A stretch of DNA of 39,528 nucleotides, from assembly GCF_030406385.1 (NCBI RefSeq), contig NZ_JAUEPM010000015.1, positions 1 through 39,528 of the forward strand, written 5' to 3'. The notes beneath the pieces were generated by a model. That model saw only the letters and a list, made by a program, of their open reading frames with translations, did not search any database and was not told where the DNA came from. Source of the stretch: Microbacterium oryzae. GTDB lineage: Bacteria > Actinomycetota > Actinomycetes > Actinomycetales > Microbacteriaceae. The position numbers and the translations under genes were made by a program. Of the stretch, positions 14,882 through 25,369 are shown piece by piece (position 1 is the first letter of the stretch; each line of letters opens with the position of its first letter).

Positions 14882-15880
14882 ATGCCCCGCACGCTTGAAG
14901 CGGGTGAGCCCCTTCTCACCCCGTTCCCTCGACCGAATCACCTCGCGCTCCTTCGGCAGGAGAAGGAGCGCCGCCGCCGCCGTCGCGTGTCGATCGGCGC
15001 CGCACTCGCCCTGTTCATGACCGCCGCCAGCGGAAGCGTGGCGGCAGCGGCCGCCGAGCTCGCTCCGGCTCCGCGTGACGCCGGCGCCGTGACGGCCGCC
15101 GCCACGATCGCCGAGGCCGCCGGTGACGCGAAGGCTGCGCTGGACGACGCGCAGACCGCCATCGACGAGGCGCACCCCACGGTGAACACCGAGCGCCTGG
15201 ACGCGTACGTCCAGAAGCTCGAGGACTACGACAAGCTCCCGGCCATCGTGGTGCTGGGTGTCGCCGACGAGGCCGAGGCCGAGACCGAGGCCGTCGTCGC
15301 GAACACCGCCGCTGCGAACAAGGCCGACGCCGAGATCGCCGCCGAGAAGAAGGCCGCCGCGGAGAAGAAGGCGGCCGAGGAGAAGGCCGCGGCCGAGAAG
15401 AAGGCGGCGGAGGAGAAGGCTGCTGCCGAGAAGGCCGCTGCCGAGCAGGCCGCCGCCGAGCAGGCCGCGCAGGAGCAGGCCGCGCAGGAGCAGGCCGCGC
15501 CGGCGCCCGCTCCTGCTCCCGAGCAGCCCGCCGCTCCGGCTCCCGTGGAGCAGGCCCCCGCGCAGACGTACAGCGGGGGAGACCCGCAGTCGATCGCGCG
15601 CGACATGGCCGCGAGCCAGTACGGCTGGGGCGAGGGCGAGTTCCAGTGCCTCGTGTCTCTGTGGAACAAGGAGTCCGGCTGGAACCCCTCGGCCATGAAC
15701 CCCTCCAGTGGCGCCTACGGCATCCCGCAGTCGCTGCCCGGCAGCAAGATGGCCAGCGCCGGCGCCGACTGGGCGACGAACCCCGCGACGCAGATCGCGT
15801 GGGGCCTCGGCTACATCGCCGGCAGCTACGGCACGCCCTGCGGCGCGTGGGGTCACTCCCAGGCCACCGGCTGGTACTGA
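14882..15880 (+). CDS. Secreted lytic transglycosylase-like wall hydrolase with coiled-coil spacer
   Basis: 332 aa. A basic N-terminus (EKERRRRRR) and hydrophobic segment with AAAAA cleavage region (about 38-60) form a long signal peptide. A helical region (about 65-150) and a lysine/alanine/glutamate repeat coiled coil (EKKAAAEKKAAEEKAAAEKA type, about 155-205) follow, then an Ala-Pro linker and a C-terminal transglycosylase domain (about 240-332). The domain has CLVSLWNKESGWNPSA with catalytic Glu264, and SGAYGIPQSLPGSKM. It should cleave peptidoglycan glycan strands in growth or division. The AGGA site seven bases before ATG supports this start. A strong terminator follows. Confidence 0.92.
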   Translation: MPRTLEAGEPLLTPFPRPNHLALLRQEKERRRRRRVSIGAALALFMTAASGSVAAAAAELAPAPRDAGAVTAAATIAEAAGDAKAALDDAQTAIDEAHPTVNTERLDAYVQKLEDYDKLPAIVVLGVADEAEAETEAVVANTAAANKADAEIAAEKKAAAEKKAAEEKAAAEKKAAEEKAAAEKAAAEQAAAEQAAQEQAAQEQAAPAPAPAPEQPAAPAPVEQAPAQTYSGGDPQSIARDMAASQYGWGEGEFQCLVSLWNKESGWNPSAMNPSSGAYGIPQSLPGSKMASAGADWATNPATQIAWGLGYIAGSYGTPCGAWGHSQATGWY

Positions 15881-15891
15881 GCCTTGCGATG

Positions 15892-15925
15892 AAGGGCCCC
15901 GGACGCACTCCGTCCGGGGCCCTTT
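15892..15925 (+). terminator. Intrinsic-type terminator after the transglycosylase gene
   Basis: A perfect 14-bp stem (AAGGGCCCCGGACG) with a CACTC loop is followed by a short T run. It lies 12 bases past the stop codon. Confidence 0.85.
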
Positions 15926-15951
15926 CCCGTACCGGTCGCGCTCCGCTCGGC

Positions 15952-16169
15952 CGACCGTGTCTCACTTCCTGCGGGTCTGCGCGTCGGGTAGCCGCCGAGT
16001 GAGACATGGGTCCCGGCGCAGGGCGACCGTGTCTCACTTCCTGCGGGTCTGCGCGTCGGGTAGCCGCCGAGTGAGACATGGGTCCCGGCGCAGGGCGACC
16101 GTGTCTCACTTCCTGCGGGCATGCGCGTCGGATAGTCGCGCGGGGTGAGACATGGGGGCCGGCGCAGGG
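15952..16169 (+). repeat. 72-bp tandem hairpin array, three copies
   Basis: Copies start at 15952, 16024 and 16096. The first two are identical over all 72 bases; the third has diverged. Each contains GTGTCTCACTT and, about 30 bases on, GAGTGAGACA as inverted arms. The period is 24 codons but no start or ribosome site accompanies it. It stands between the transglycosylase terminator and the ribosomal leader. Confidence 0.95.
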
Positions 16170-16587
16170 CTCGGAATACGGCAGGTGTGAGGCGCCCGAG
16201 AGCGCGCCGCGCACTGCCTGATGTCCCCTACTCCCGACAGGGCGCGCCGCACGACACGCCCGGGTTGCGGGCGTGCGGGGATGGATGGCAGAATAGACAG
16301 GTTCCACATTCCGGCGTGCGCTTCGGTGCGGCCGGATCACTGCCAGGGCAGTGCATAGACAGCGCGGGATCGCGCAGAGTTCTAGGCCGCGGGCAGCAGA
16401 ACAACACAACCCCACCTCCTCCTCCGGGGGAGAAGTGCGGCTGCGGTCGTCTCCGGATGGCCGATTGACAGCAGAACAGTGGTGCAGCATGAGCCGCCTC
16501 CGGGCGGCCTCGAATGTGCCGAAGGCGCGCCCCGCGCCGCAGTGCGTCCAATGCCCGTGAGGTATGACGCGGAAAGAGAGACAGACA
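16170..16587 (+). promoter_or_regulatory. Long 5' region of the S10 operon
   Basis: About 420 bases without a gene. Candidate promoter elements are TTGCGG (16265) with CAGAAT or TAGACA-type -10 boxes about 18-24 bases on, and an isolated TTGACA at 16465. A perfect hairpin CACTGC-CAGG-GCAGTG lies at 16338-16353 and a GCCGC-CTCCGG-GCGGC hairpin at about 16493-16508. The run CACCTCCTCCTCCGGGGGAG at about 16413 can also fold. A structured leader for ribosomal feedback is plausible but no known motif was recognised. Confidence 0.45.
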
Positions 16588-16896
16588 ATGGCGGGACAGA
16601 AGATCCGCATTCGCCTGAAGTCGTATGACCACGAGGTCATCGACTCGTCGGCGCGCAAGATCGTCGACACGGTGACCCGTGCCGGCGCTCAGGTCGTCGG
16701 CCCGGTGCCGCTCCCGACGGAGAAGAACGTCGTGGCGGTCATCCGTTCGCCCCACAAGTACAAGGACAGCCGCGAGCACTTCGAGATGCGCACCCACAAG
16801 CGCCTCATCGACATCGTCGACCCGACCCCCAAGGCGGTCGACTCGCTCATGCGCCTGGACCTCCCTGCTGACGTCAACATCGAGATCAAGCTCTGA
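16588..16896 (+). CDS. rpsJ: 30S ribosomal protein S10
   Basis: 102 aa, the standard length for S10. The start [19 protein letters not shown] and the conserved [19 protein letters not shown] loop are diagnostic. S10 sits in the 30S head and, as NusE, also joins antitermination complexes on rRNA operons. The ATG at 16588 follows GGAAAGAGAG with good spacing; an in-frame ATG at 16564 would add eight residues not seen in the family. It opens the S10 cluster behind a long leader. The str operon genes (rpsL, rpsG, fusA, tuf) do not precede it in this window. Confidence 0.99.
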   Translation: MAGQKIRIRLKSYDHEVIDSSARKIVDTVTRAGAQVVGPVPLPTEKNVVAVIRSPHKYKDSREHFEMRTHKRLIDIVDPTPKAVDSLMRLDLPADVNIEIKL

Positions 16897-16904
16897 GGTT
16901 CGAC

Positions 16905-17564
16905 ATGGCTGACATCAACAACAAGGTTTCGAAGGGCCTCCTGGGCACCAAGCTCGGGATGACCCAGGTCTGGAACGAGAACGGCAAGCTCATCCCCGTC
17001 ACGGTGATCGAGCTCGCCCCCAACGTGGTGACCCAGATCCGTTCGCTCGAGAAGGACGGCTACAACGCCGTTCAGATCGGCTACGGCCAGGTCGACCCCC
17101 GCAAGGTGAACAAGCCCCTCACGGCCCACTTCGAGGCCGCTGGCGTGACGCCCCGTCGTCACCTCACCGAGCTCCGCACCGCGGACGCAGCCGACTACAG
17201 CCTGGGCCAGGAGCTCACGGTTGACGGCGTGTTCGAGGCCGGCCAGCTGGTCGACGTCGTCGGCACCAGCAAGGGCAAGGGCACCGCGGGTGTCATGAAG
17301 CGCCACAACTTCAAGGGCGTCTCCGCTTCGCACGGTGCGCACCGCAACCACCGCAAGCCCGGTTCGATCGGCGCCTCGTCGACCCCGAGCCGCGTCTTCA
17401 AGGGCATGCGCATGGCCGGCCGTATGGGTGGCGAGCGCGTGACCGTCCTCAACCTCACGGTCCACGCCGTCGACGCCGAGAAGGGTCTGCTGCTCGTCAA
17501 GGGCGCCGTCCCCGGTGCGCGCGGCCGGGTCGTCTTCGTCCGCAACGCTGTGAAGGGGGCCTGA
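16905..17564 (+). CDS. rplC: 50S ribosomal protein L3
   Basis: 219 aa, usual length. [10 protein letters not shown] near the N-terminus and the central [17 protein letters not shown] and [15 protein letters not shown] segments mark L3, whose long loop reaches toward the peptidyl transferase centre. L3 is an early assembly protein of 23S rRNA domain VI. It starts eight bases after rpsJ and is followed five bases later by rplD, so it is co-transcribed and probably translationally coupled. Confidence 0.99.
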   Translation: MADINNKVSKGLLGTKLGMTQVWNENGKLIPVTVIELAPNVVTQIRSLEKDGYNAVQIGYGQVDPRKVNKPLTAHFEAAGVTPRRHLTELRTADAADYSLGQELTVDGVFEAGQLVDVVGTSKGKGTAGVMKRHNFKGVSASHGAHRNHRKPGSIGASSTPSRVFKGMRMAGRMGGERVTVLNLTVHAVDAEKGLLLVKGAVPGARGRVVFVRNAVKGA

Positions 17565-17569
17565 GACAG

Positions 17570-18229
17570 ATGGCTGACTCGACTCTCGCTCTCGACGTCC
17601 TCAGCACCGATGGCAGCAAGACCGGCACGGTCGAGCTTCCCGCTTCGGTGTTCGACGCCAAGACGAACATCCCGCTGATCCACCAGGTCGTCGTCGCGCA
17701 GCTCGCGGCGGCTCGCCAGGGCACCCACTCGACCAAGCGTCGCGGTGAGGTCTCCGGTGCCGGCCGCAAGCCCTTCAAGCAGAAGGGCACGGGTAACGCC
17801 CGTCAGGGCTCGATCCGTGCGCCGCACATGACCGGTGGTGGCATCGTCCACGGTCCGAAGCCGCGCGACTACTCGCAGCGCACCCCCAAGAAGATGATCG
17901 CCGCCGCCCTCGCGGGCGTGCTCAGCGACCGTCTTCGCGGCGGCCGCCTGCACGTCGTCGACGCGTTCGGCACCGAGAAGCCCTCGACGAAGGCTGCCGC
18001 GTCGTTCATCGCGCAGGTCACCACGTCGAAGAAGGTCCTCATCGTGCTCGACCGCACCGATGACTTCGGATGGCTGAGCGTGCGCAACCTGCGCAACGTC
18101 CACGTCCTGTCCGCTGACCAGCTCAACGCATACGACGTGGTCACGTCTGACGACGTCGTGTTCACGAAGGCCGCGATCGACGCGTTCATCGCGCAGAAGA
18201 CCGGCGCCATCCAGGAGGTCTCGGCATGA
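17570..18229 (+). CDS. rplD: 50S ribosomal protein L4
   Basis: 219 aa. The loop motif [20 protein letters not shown], which lines the exit tunnel, identifies L4, followed by the typical [15 protein letters not shown]. In enterobacteria L4 represses its own operon by binding the S10 leader; whether the leader here responds is unknown. The stop overlaps the rplW start by four bases (ATGA), an arrangement favouring coupled translation. Confidence 0.99.
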   Translation: MADSTLALDVLSTDGSKTGTVELPASVFDAKTNIPLIHQVVVAQLAAARQGTHSTKRRGEVSGAGRKPFKQKGTGNARQGSIRAPHMTGGGIVHGPKPRDYSQRTPKKMIAAALAGVLSDRLRGGRLHVVDAFGTEKPSTKAAASFIAQVTTSKKVLIVLDRTDDFGWLSVRNLRNVHVLSADQLNAYDVVTSDDVVFTKAAIDAFIAQKTGAIQEVSA

Positions 18230-18525
18230 CCGCTCTCAACAAGGACCCCCGCGATGTCATCATCGCGCCGGTCGTCTCTGAGAAGAGCTACGGCCTGATC
18301 GACGAGGGCAAGTACACGTTCATCGTGGACCCCCGCTCGAACAAGTCGGAGATCAAGCTCGCGATCGAGAAGATCTTCGATGTGAAGGTCGCCTCGGTGA
18401 ACACGATCAACCGCGTCGGCAAGACTCGCCGCACCCGCTTCGGCACGGGCAAGCGCAAGGACACCAAGCGCGCCATCGTGACCCTCAAGTCGGGCACCAT
18501 CGACATCTTCACGGCTGTCAGCTGA
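18226..18525 (+). CDS. rplW: 50S ribosomal protein L23
   Basis: 99 aa. [20 protein letters not shown] is the family N-terminus, and [13 protein letters not shown] the conserved RNA-binding tail. L23 sits at the tunnel exit and docks trigger factor and the signal recognition particle. It overlaps rplD by four bases. An AGGAGG-like site (CAGGAGGAA) sits before the next gene, rplB. Confidence 0.99.
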   Translation: MTALNKDPRDVIIAPVVSEKSYGLIDEGKYTFIVDPRSNKSEIKLAIEKIFDVKVASVNTINRVGKTRRTRFGTGKRKDTKRAIVTLKSGTIDIFTAVS

Positions 18526-18549
18526 GACGGCCAGGAGGAATAGAGAGAA

Positions 18550-19389
<840 letters not shown>

Positions 19390-19400
19390 GAGTCAAGAAG

Positions 19401-19682
19401 ATGCCACGCAGTCTGAAGAAGGGCCCCTTCGTCGACGAGCACCTGCTTCGCAAGGTTGTCTCGCAGAACGAGGCGGGTACCAAGAACGTCATCAAGACCT
19501 GGTCGCGCCGTTCGATGATCATCCCCACGATGCTGGGGCACACCATCGCCGTGCACGACGGTCGCAAGCACGTTCCCGTGTTCGTGACCGAGTCCATGGT
19601 CGGCCACAAGCTGGGCGAGTTCGCGCCCACCCGCACCTTCCGCGGCCACGTGAAGGACGACAAGAAGGGCCGTCGCCGCTAA
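19401..19682 (+). CDS. rpsS: 30S ribosomal protein S19
   Basis: 93 aa. [19 protein letters not shown] and the [20 protein letters not shown] core are diagnostic. S19 lies in the 30S head with S13 and contacts the A-site finger. It follows rplB by eleven bases and precedes rplV by 21 bases containing a GAGAGGAGAGAG ribosome site. Confidence 0.99.
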   Translation: MPRSLKKGPFVDEHLLRKVVSQNEAGTKNVIKTWSRRSMIIPTMLGHTIAVHDGRKHVPVFVTESMVGHKLGEFAPTRTFRGHVKDDKKGRRR

Positions 19683-19703
19683 GGCGACCGAGAGGAGAGA
19701 GAA

Positions 19704-20099
19704 ATGGTGGAGTCCATCGCACGTGTGCGACACATCCGCGTGACCCCTCAGAAGGCTCGTCGTGTCGTGGCCCTCATCAAGGGCAAGCAGGCCGAGGAGG
19801 CTCTCGCGATCCTCAGGTTCGCGCAGCAGTCCGCCTCGGACCCGATCTACAAGCTCGTCGAGTCGGCTATGGCCAACGCGCAGGTCAAGGCCGGCAACGC
19901 CGGTGAGCACCTGAACGAGCAGGACCTGTACGTGAAGAACGCCTTCGTGGACGAGGGGACGACGCTCAAGCGCTTCCAGCCCCGTGCACAGGGCCGCGCG
20001 TTCCAGATCAAGAAGCGCACGAGCCACATCACGGTCGTGCTCTCGACCCCCGAGGCCGCCGACGTGGCCCCCGCGGGCAAGAAGAAGGCGAGCAAGTAA
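19704..20099 (+). CDS. rplV: 50S ribosomal protein L22
   Basis: 131 aa. The core [20 protein letters not shown] and the beta-hairpin region [20 protein letters not shown] that lines the exit tunnel identify L22. A short extension ([16 protein letters not shown]) follows the usual end. Its TAA shares a base with the rpsC ATG, suggesting tight translational coupling. Confidence 0.99.
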   Translation: MVESIARVRHIRVTPQKARRVVALIKGKQAEEALAILRFAQQSASDPIYKLVESAMANAQVKAGNAGEHLNEQDLYVKNAFVDEGTTLKRFQPRAQGRAFQIKKRTSHITVVLSTPEAADVAPAGKKKASK

Positions 20100-20857
20100 T
20101 GGGACAGAAGGTAAACCCGTACGGCTTCCGCCTCGGCATCACCACGGACCACGTCTCGCGCTGGTTCTCTGACTCGACCAAGCCGGGTCAGCGCTATGCC
20201 GACTACGTGGCCGAGGACATCCGGATCCGCAAGCTGCTCACCACGTCGCTCGACCGCGCCGGCGTGAGCAGCATCGAGATCGAGCGCACCCGCGACCGTG
20301 TGCGCGTCGACATCCACACCGCACGACCGGGCATCGTCATCGGCCGTCGTGGTGCGGAGGCCGAGCGCATCCGCGGCGAGCTCGAGAAGCTCACCGGCAA
20401 GCAGATCCAGCTGAACATCCTCGAGGTCAAGAACCCCGAGGCCGACGCTCAGCTCGTCGCTCAGGGTGTGGCCGAGCAGCTCTCCGCTCGCGTGGCGTTC
20501 CGCCGCGCGATGCGCAAGGGCCTGCAGGGCGCGCAGCGCGCCGGCGCCAAGGGCGTCCGGATCCAGGTCTCGGGCCGTCTCGGCGGCGCCGAGATGAGCC
20601 GGTCGGAGTTCTACCGCGAGGGTCGTGTGCCGCTGCACACGCTGCGCGCGAACATCGACTACGGCTTCTACGAGGCGAAGACCACCTTCGGCCGCATCGG
20701 CGTGAAGGTCTGGATCTACAAGGGCGACCTCACCAACAAGGAACTCGCGCGTGAAGAGGCTTCGCGTAAGCCCTCCTCGCAGCGCGACCGTGGCGGCCGC
20801 CGCGGCCCGCGTCGCAACGACGAGGCAGCGCCGGTCGCGGAAGGAGCGTCGGCGTAA
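20099..20857 (+). CDS. rpsC: 30S ribosomal protein S3
   Basis: 252 aa. The start [14 protein letters not shown], the KH-domain loop [17 protein letters not shown] and the S3 C-terminal domain ([20 protein letters not shown]) are all present. S3 forms part of the mRNA entry site and helicase activity. The last 40 residues are arginine-rich low complexity ([17 protein letters not shown]), as is common in actinobacterial S3. The start overlaps the rplV stop by one base, as does the stop with rplP. Confidence 0.99.
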   Translation: MGQKVNPYGFRLGITTDHVSRWFSDSTKPGQRYADYVAEDIRIRKLLTTSLDRAGVSSIEIERTRDRVRVDIHTARPGIVIGRRGAEAERIRGELEKLTGKQIQLNILEVKNPEADAQLVAQGVAEQLSARVAFRRAMRKGLQGAQRAGAKGVRIQVSGRLGGAEMSRSEFYREGRVPLHTLRANIDYGFYEAKTTFGRIGVKVWIYKGDLTNKELAREEASRKPSSQRDRGGRRGPRRNDEAAPVAEGASA

Positions 20858-21276
20858 TGCTCATCCCTCGCAAGGTCAAGTACCGCAAGCAGCACCACCC
20901 CAAGCGGGATGGCCAGGCGACCGGCGGCACGAAGGTCAGCTTCGGCGACTTCGGCATCCAGGCGCTGACGCCCGCTTACGTGACGAACCGTCAGATCGAG
21001 TCCGCTCGTATCGCCATGACGCGTCACATCAAGCGTGGCGGAAAGGTGTGGATCAACATCTACCCCGACCGCCCGCTGACCAAGAAGCCTGCTGAGACCC
21101 GCATGGGTTCCGGTAAGGGTTCGCCCGAGTGGTGGGTCGCCAACGTCAAGCCGGGTCGCGTCCTCTTCGAGGTCTCCGGTGTGTCCGAGGAGCTCGCCCG
21201 TGAGGCACTGACCCGAGCAATTCACAAGCTGCCGCTCAAGGCACGCATCATCAAGCGCGAGGAGGGCGACGCGTAA
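20857..21276 (+). CDS. rplP: 50S ribosomal protein L16
   Basis: 139 aa, usual length. [37 protein letters not shown] and the [18 protein letters not shown] motif identify L16, which organises the A-site tRNA region of 23S rRNA. One-base overlaps join it to rpsC and rpmC. Confidence 0.99.
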   Translation: MLIPRKVKYRKQHHPKRDGQATGGTKVSFGDFGIQALTPAYVTNRQIESARIAMTRHIKRGGKVWINIYPDRPLTKKPAETRMGSGKGSPEWWVANVKPGRVLFEVSGVSEELAREALTRAIHKLPLKARIIKREEGDA

Positions 21277-21590
21277 TGGCGATCGGCACCAAGGAGCTCG
21301 CCCCCAAGGAGCTCGACACGTTCGAAGACCAGCGCCTCGCCGAGGAGCTGCGCAAGGCCAAGGAAGAGCTGTTCAACCTGCGCTTCCAGTCGGCCACCGG
21401 CCAGCTGGACAGCCACGGCCGCATCCGTGCGGTCAAGCGCGACATCGCGCGGCTGTACACCGTGATCCGCGAGCGCGAGCTCGGGATCCGTGCGACGCCG
21501 GCCCCGGTCGAGACCAAGGCCAAGAAGACCAAGGCGAAGAAGGCGGACAAGGCGGAGACGCCGGCTGCCGCCGAGGGAGAGGCTGAGTGA
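21276..21590 (+). CDS. rpmC: 50S ribosomal protein L29 with lysine/alanine tail
   Basis: 104 aa against a usual 60-75. The helical core [33 protein letters not shown] and [18 protein letters not shown] is a normal L29, which sits at the tunnel exit beside L23. The extra residues after about 75 ([19 protein letters not shown]) form a charged, disordered tail. Such tails occur in actinobacterial L29, but their role is not known. Its TGA overlaps the rpsQ ATG by one base. Confidence 0.98.
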   Translation: MAIGTKELAPKELDTFEDQRLAEELRKAKEELFNLRFQSATGQLDSHGRIRAVKRDIARLYTVIRERELGIRATPAPVETKAKKTKAKKADKAETPAAAEGEAE

Positions 21591-21874
21591 TGGCCACCGA
21601 GAACAAGACCGAGGAGACCGCCGAGCGCGGTTACCGCAAGTCCGTCCGCGGCTACGTCGTGAGCGACAAGATGGACAAGACGATCGTCGTCGAGGTCGAG
21701 GACCGCGTTAAGCACCCCCTCTACGGCAAGGTCATCCGTCGCACGAAGAAGCTCAAGGCGCACGACGAGCAGAACAGCGCCGGCATCGGCGACCTCGTGG
21801 TCATCAACGAGACCCGTCCGCTCAGCGCCACCAAGCGCTGGCGTCTGGTCGAGATCCTCGAGAAGGCCAAGTAA
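21590..21874 (+). CDS. rpsQ: 30S ribosomal protein S17
   Basis: 94 aa. [20 protein letters not shown] and the OB-fold segment [19 protein letters not shown] with [18 protein letters not shown] identify S17, a primary 16S rRNA-binding protein. An in-frame GTG three bases earlier is also possible; the ATG overlapping the rpmC stop is more natural. It ends the S10 group. A 35-base spacer with an AAGGAG site leads to rplN. Confidence 0.99.
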   Translation: MATENKTEETAERGYRKSVRGYVVSDKMDKTIVVEVEDRVKHPLYGKVIRRTKKLKAHDEQNSAGIGDLVVINETRPLSATKRWRLVEILEKAK

Positions 21875-21909
21875 GCCTCCGGGCCTGCTTGGAATCCAAG
21901 GAGTAACAA

Positions 21910-22278
21910 GTGATTCAGAACGAATCCCGCCTCAAGGTCGCCGACAACACCGGCGCCAAGGAGCTGCTCACCATCCGCGTGCTCGGCGGCTCCAGCCGCC
22001 GCTACGCGGGTCTCGGTGACACGATCGTCGCCACCGTCAAGGACGCGATCCCCGGCGGCAACGTGAAGAAGGGCGACGTGGTCAAGGCCGTCGTCGTCCG
22101 CACTGTCAAGGAGACGCGTCGTCCCGACGGCTCGTACATCAAGTTCGACGAGAACGCCGCCGTCATCCTGAAGAACGACGGGGAGCCCCGTGGCACCCGC
22201 ATCTTCGGTCCCGTCGGCCGCGAGCTTCGTGACCGTCGGTTCATGAAGATCGTCTCGCTCGCACCGGAGGTGCTCTAA
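21910..22278 (+). CDS. rplN: 50S ribosomal protein L14
   Basis: 122 aa, exact family length, GTG start. [19 protein letters not shown] and [20 protein letters not shown] are diagnostic. L14 binds 23S rRNA near the factor site and bridges to 16S rRNA. The CCAAGGAGTAACAA ribosome site supports the GTG. It is the first gene of the spc group, but no terminator separates it from rpsQ, so read-through from S10 is expected. Confidence 0.99.
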   Translation: MIQNESRLKVADNTGAKELLTIRVLGGSSRRYAGLGDTIVATVKDAIPGGNVKKGDVVKAVVVRTVKETRRPDGSYIKFDENAAVILKNDGEPRGTRIFGPVGRELRDRRFMKIVSLAPEVL

Positions 22279-22281
22279 CTC

Positions 22282-22641
22282 ATGGCGAAGATCAAGAAGG
22301 GCGACCTCGTCCAGGTGATCTCCGGCGCCAAGCCCGAGCGCGGTGGAGACCGCGGCAAGCAGGGCAAGGTGCTCGAGGTTCTGGAAGGCGGCAACCGCGT
22401 CGTCGTCGAGGGCGTGAACTACATCACCAAGCACAACCGCGTCGGCCAGACGCAGCGCGGCACGAAGACCGGCGGCATCGAGACCCTCGAGGCCCCGATC
22501 CACGTGTCCAACGTCGCGCTCGTCGACCCCGAGACCAAGAAGCCGACGCGTGTCGGGTTCCGTCTCGAGGAGCAGGTCAAGGACGGCGTCAAGAAGACTG
22601 TTCGCGTGCGCTACGCGAAGAAGTCGGGTAAGGACATCTGA
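22282..22641 (+). CDS. rplX: 50S ribosomal protein L24
   Basis: 119 aa. The KOW motif [20 protein letters not shown], with [11 protein letters not shown], begins the protein, and [20 protein letters not shown] follows. L24 initiates 50S assembly. It is three bases from rplN and two bases from rplE, so the three are tightly packed. Confidence 0.99.
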   Translation: MAKIKKGDLVQVISGAKPERGGDRGKQGKVLEVLEGGNRVVVEGVNYITKHNRVGQTQRGTKTGGIETLEAPIHVSNVALVDPETKKPTRVGFRLEEQVKDGVKKTVRVRYAKKSGKDI

Positions 22642-22643
22642 CA

Positions 22644-23237
22644 ATGAGCACGGATACCGCTGCGCAGACTGGCCGAATCCAGCCGCGCATGAAGCAGGTC
22701 TACCGGGACGAGATCCGTCAGAAGCTGCAGGACGAGTTCGGCTACGCCAACCCGATGCAGGTTCCCGGTCTCGTGAAGGTGGTCGTGAACACGGGTGTCG
22801 GCGAGGCCGCTCGCGACAGCAAGGTCATCGAGGGCGCGGTCTCCGACCTCACCGCCATCACCGGCCAGAAGCCCATCGTGACCAAGGCCAAGAAGTCGAT
22901 CGCGCAGTTCAAGCTGCGTGAGGGTCAGGCCATCGGCGCGCACGTCACCCTCCGCGGTGACCGCGCGTGGGAGTTCCTGGACCGCCTGATCTCGCTGGCG
23001 CTGCCCCGCATCCGCGACTTCCGCGGCCTGTCGCCGAAGCAGTTCGACGGCAACGGCAACTACACCTTCGGTGTGCAGGAGCAGTCGATCTTCCACGAGA
23101 TCGACCAGGACCGGATCGACCGCGTCCGCGGCTTCGACATCACCATCGTCACCACCGCGAAGACTGACGACGAGGGACGCGCGTTCCTGCGCCACCTCGG
23201 CTTCCCCTTCGTCGGCAAGAACGACGAGCAGGCCTGA
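22644..23237 (+). CDS. rplE: 50S ribosomal protein L5
   Basis: 197 aa. [35 protein letters not shown] and [20 protein letters not shown] mark L5, which carries 5S rRNA into the 50S subunit and contacts P-site tRNA. A short N-terminal extension (about 12 residues) is typical of actinobacteria. rpsN (S14), which follows rplE in many bacteria, is absent; a promoter-like box and a strong hairpin occupy that place instead. Confidence 0.99.
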   Translation: MSTDTAAQTGRIQPRMKQVYRDEIRQKLQDEFGYANPMQVPGLVKVVVNTGVGEAARDSKVIEGAVSDLTAITGQKPIVTKAKKSIAQFKLREGQAIGAHVTLRGDRAWEFLDRLISLALPRIRDFRGLSPKQFDGNGNYTFGVQEQSIFHEIDQDRIDRVRGFDITIVTTAKTDDEGRAFLRHLGFPFVGKNDEQA

Positions 23238-23294
23238 TACACTAGGGCGTTTGCTCGATGCGTTTCGCCCCCGCGGCCGCGCGCCGCGGGGGCG
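23235..23294 (+). promoter_or_regulatory. Extended -10 box and strong hairpin between rplE and rpsH
   Basis: TGATACACT at 23235-23243 is a good extended -10 element overlapping the rplE stop. A perfect 12-bp stem with a 5-base loop follows (23266-23294, arm CGCCCCCGCGGC), with no T run. The hairpin may end or attenuate transcription from upstream, or protect an RNA end after processing. The remaining 90 bases to rpsH hold an AAAGGAC ribosome site. Confidence 0.6.
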
Positions 23295-23387
23295 TCTCGC
23301 ATGAGCTCACAACTGAAAATCGCAGGTCATCGAAGGTCGCCTGTCGTGTAACGGCAGCCGAAACCTCATGAACAAAGGACAAGTCGT

Positions 23388-23786
23388 ATGACAATGACAG
23401 ACCCGGTCGCAGATCTGCTGACCCGTCTGCGCAACGCGAACTCGGCGCACCACGACAGCGTGTCGCTGCCGTCGAGCAAGCTCAAGACGCACATCGCCGA
23501 CATCCTCCGCCAGGAGGGCTACATCCAGTCTTGGGAGGAGTCGGACGCACGCGTCGGCAAGACCCTCACCCTGACTCTCAAGTACGGCCCGAACCGTGAG
23601 CGCTCCATCGCGGGCATCAAGCGCGTCTCGAAGCCCGGTCTCCGCGTGTACGCGAAGTCGACCGAGCTCCCTCGCGTGCTCGGCGGTCTCGGTGTCGCCA
23701 TCCTTTCCACCTCCAGCGGTCTCCTCACCGACCGCCAGGCCGAGCAGAAGGGCGTGGGCGGAGAAGTTCTCGCCTACGTGTGGTGA
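23388..23786 (+). CDS. rpsH: 30S ribosomal protein S8
   Basis: 132 aa. [18 protein letters not shown] is the family start, and [20 protein letters not shown] its conserved C-terminus. S8 is a primary 16S rRNA binder; in enterobacteria it represses the spc operon through an L5 mRNA site. The 150-base spacer before it is much longer than others in the cluster and coincides with the missing rpsN. A second ATG two codons on is less likely. Confidence 0.99.
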   Translation: MTMTDPVADLLTRLRNANSAHHDSVSLPSSKLKTHIADILRQEGYIQSWEESDARVGKTLTLTLKYGPNRERSIAGIKRVSKPGLRVYAKSTELPRVLGGLGVAILSTSSGLLTDRQAEQKGVGGEVLAYVW

Positions 23787-23793
23787 TCGAAAC

Positions 23794-24330
23794 ATGTCGC
23801 GTATCGGACGTCTTCCCATCGACATCCCCGCCGGCGTCTCTGTGACGGTCGACGGGTCGCAGGTTGCGGTCAAGGGCCCCAAGGGCGAGCTCGCCCTCTC
23901 GGTGGCCAAGCCGATCGAGGTCAAGGTCGAGGAGAACCAGGTTCTCGTCACCCGCCCCGACGACGAGCGTGAGTCGCGTGCACTGCACGGCCTCACCCGC
24001 ACCCTCATCTCCAACAACATCATCGGCGTGACCCAGGGCTACACCAAGGGCCTCGAGGTCGTCGGCACGGGTTACCGCGTCGCCCAGAAGGGCTCGTCCG
24101 TCGAGTTCGCTCTCGGCTTCTCGCACCCCGTCGTCGTCGAGCCGCCGGCTGGCATCACGCTCACGGTCGAGGGCAACAACCGCCTCACCGTCGCCGGCAT
24201 CGACAAGCAGGCCGTCGGCGAGGTCGCTGCCAACATTCGCAAGATCCGCAAGCCCGAGCCGTACAAGGGCAAGGGCGTGCGCTACGCCGGCGAGGTCGTG
24301 CGTCGCAAGGCCGGAAAGGCTGGTAAGTAA
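23794..24330 (+). CDS. rplF: 50S ribosomal protein L6
   Basis: 178 aa, usual length. [19 protein letters not shown] starts the first of two similar domains, and [20 protein letters not shown] ends the second. L6 stabilises the sarcin-ricin loop region where elongation factors act. The frame is open upstream inside rpsH, but the ATG at 23794 matches the family start and lies seven bases after the rpsH stop. Confidence 0.99.
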   Translation: MSRIGRLPIDIPAGVSVTVDGSQVAVKGPKGELALSVAKPIEVKVEENQVLVTRPDDERESRALHGLTRTLISNNIIGVTQGYTKGLEVVGTGYRVAQKGSSVEFALGFSHPVVVEPPAGITLTVEGNNRLTVAGIDKQAVGEVAANIRKIRKPEPYKGKGVRYAGEVVRRKAGKAGK

Positions 24331-24332
24331 TC

Positions 24333-24692
24333 ATGGCTGTGAAGTCGAAGTCCGTCGCACGCTCGCGTCGCCACACTCGCCTTCGCAAGAAGGTCGTGGG
24401 CACCGAGGTGCGTCCCCGTCTCGTCGTCAACCGCTCTGCACGCCACGTGTTCGTGCAGCTCGTGGACGACAGCAAGGGCATCACGCTCTTCAGCGCGTCC
24501 ACGCTCGAGACCGACCTCCGCTCGTTCGAGGGTGACAAGACCGCCAAGGCCCGCAAGGTCGGCGAGCTCGTCGCCGAGCGCGCGAAGGCCGCCGGCATCA
24601 ACGACGTCGTGTTCGACCGTGGAGGCAACCGCTACGCCGGTCGTGTCGCCGCGATCGCGGATGGCGCCCGTGAGGGAGGCCTGAACCTGTGA
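24333..24692 (+). CDS. rplR: 50S ribosomal protein L18
   Basis: 119 aa. [20 protein letters not shown] and [20 protein letters not shown] are diagnostic for L18, which binds 5S rRNA with L5 and L25. Two bases separate it from rplF. Its stop overlaps the GTG start of rpsE by three bases. Confidence 0.99.
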   Translation: MAVKSKSVARSRRHTRLRKKVVGTEVRPRLVVNRSARHVFVQLVDDSKGITLFSASTLETDLRSFEGDKTAKARKVGELVAERAKAAGINDVVFDRGGNRYAGRVAAIADGAREGGLNL

Positions 24693-25369
24693 GTGAGATC
24701 AAGGAGACCGAAGTGACCACCGAAGCCGCTGCCCAGGCAGCGCCCGAGCAGACCGAGGAGCGCCGCGAGCGCGAGCCTCGCCGCGGCGGTCGCGACCAGC
24801 GCGGCAACGGCCGTGACCGCAACAGCCGTGGCAACGACAGCCAGTTCCTGGAGCGCGTCGTCACGATCAACCGCGTGTCGAAGGTCGTCAAGGGCGGTCG
24901 TCGCTTCAGCTTCACCGCTCTCGTGGTGGTCGGCGACGGCAACGGCGTGGTCGGCGTCGGCTACGGCAAGGCCCGCGAGGTGCCCCTGGCCATCTCCAAG
25001 GGCGTCGAGGACGCGAAGCGCAACTTCTTCCGCGTGCCCCGCGTCGGCAGCACCATCCCGCACCCCGTGCAGGGTGAGGCGGCCGCCGGTGTCGTCCTGC
25101 TTCGTCCGGCCGCTGCCGGTACCGGTGTTATCGCCGGTGGCCCCGTGCGCGCCGTGCTCGAGTGCGCCGGCATCCACGACGTGCTGTCGAAGTCGCTCGG
25201 CTCGTCGAACACCATCAACATCGTGCACGCCACGGTCGAGGCCCTGAAGCAGCTCGAGGAGCCCCGTGCGGTCGCCGCGCGTCGTGGCCTCGACTTCGAC
25301 CAGGTCGCCCCGGCTCGTCTCGTGCGCGCGGAGGCCGAGGCCGCCGCTACTGCAAAGGCAGGTGCCTGA
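24689..25369 (+). CDS. rpsE: 30S ribosomal protein S5
   Basis: 226 aa, longer than the usual 165-200. The core begins at about residue 50 with [20 protein letters not shown] and includes the double-stranded-RNA-binding [20 protein letters not shown]. The first 50 residues are disordered, rich in Glu and Arg with Gly ([17 protein letters not shown]), and the C-terminus is Ala-rich. S5 sits at the mRNA entry and decoding site. A GTG at 24713 is an alternative start that would remove eight residues. It overlaps rplR and rpmD. Confidence 0.98.
   Translation: MSEIKETEVTTEAAAQAAPEQTEERREREPRRGGRDQRGNGRDRNSRGNDSQFLERVVTINRVSKVVKGGRRFSFTALVVVGDGNGVVGVGYGKAREVPLAISKGVEDAKRNFFRVPRVGSTIPHPVQGEAAAGVVLLRPAAAGTGVIAGGPVRAVLECAGIHDVLSKSLGSSNTINIVHATVEALKQLEEPRAVAARRGLDFDQVAPARLVRAEAEAAATAKAGA

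Noticed and set aside
23237..23388. A small rpsN (S14) gene between rplE and rpsH
   Set aside because: 150 bases cannot hold S14 (61 codons or more), and no CxxC zinc motif is found in any frame.
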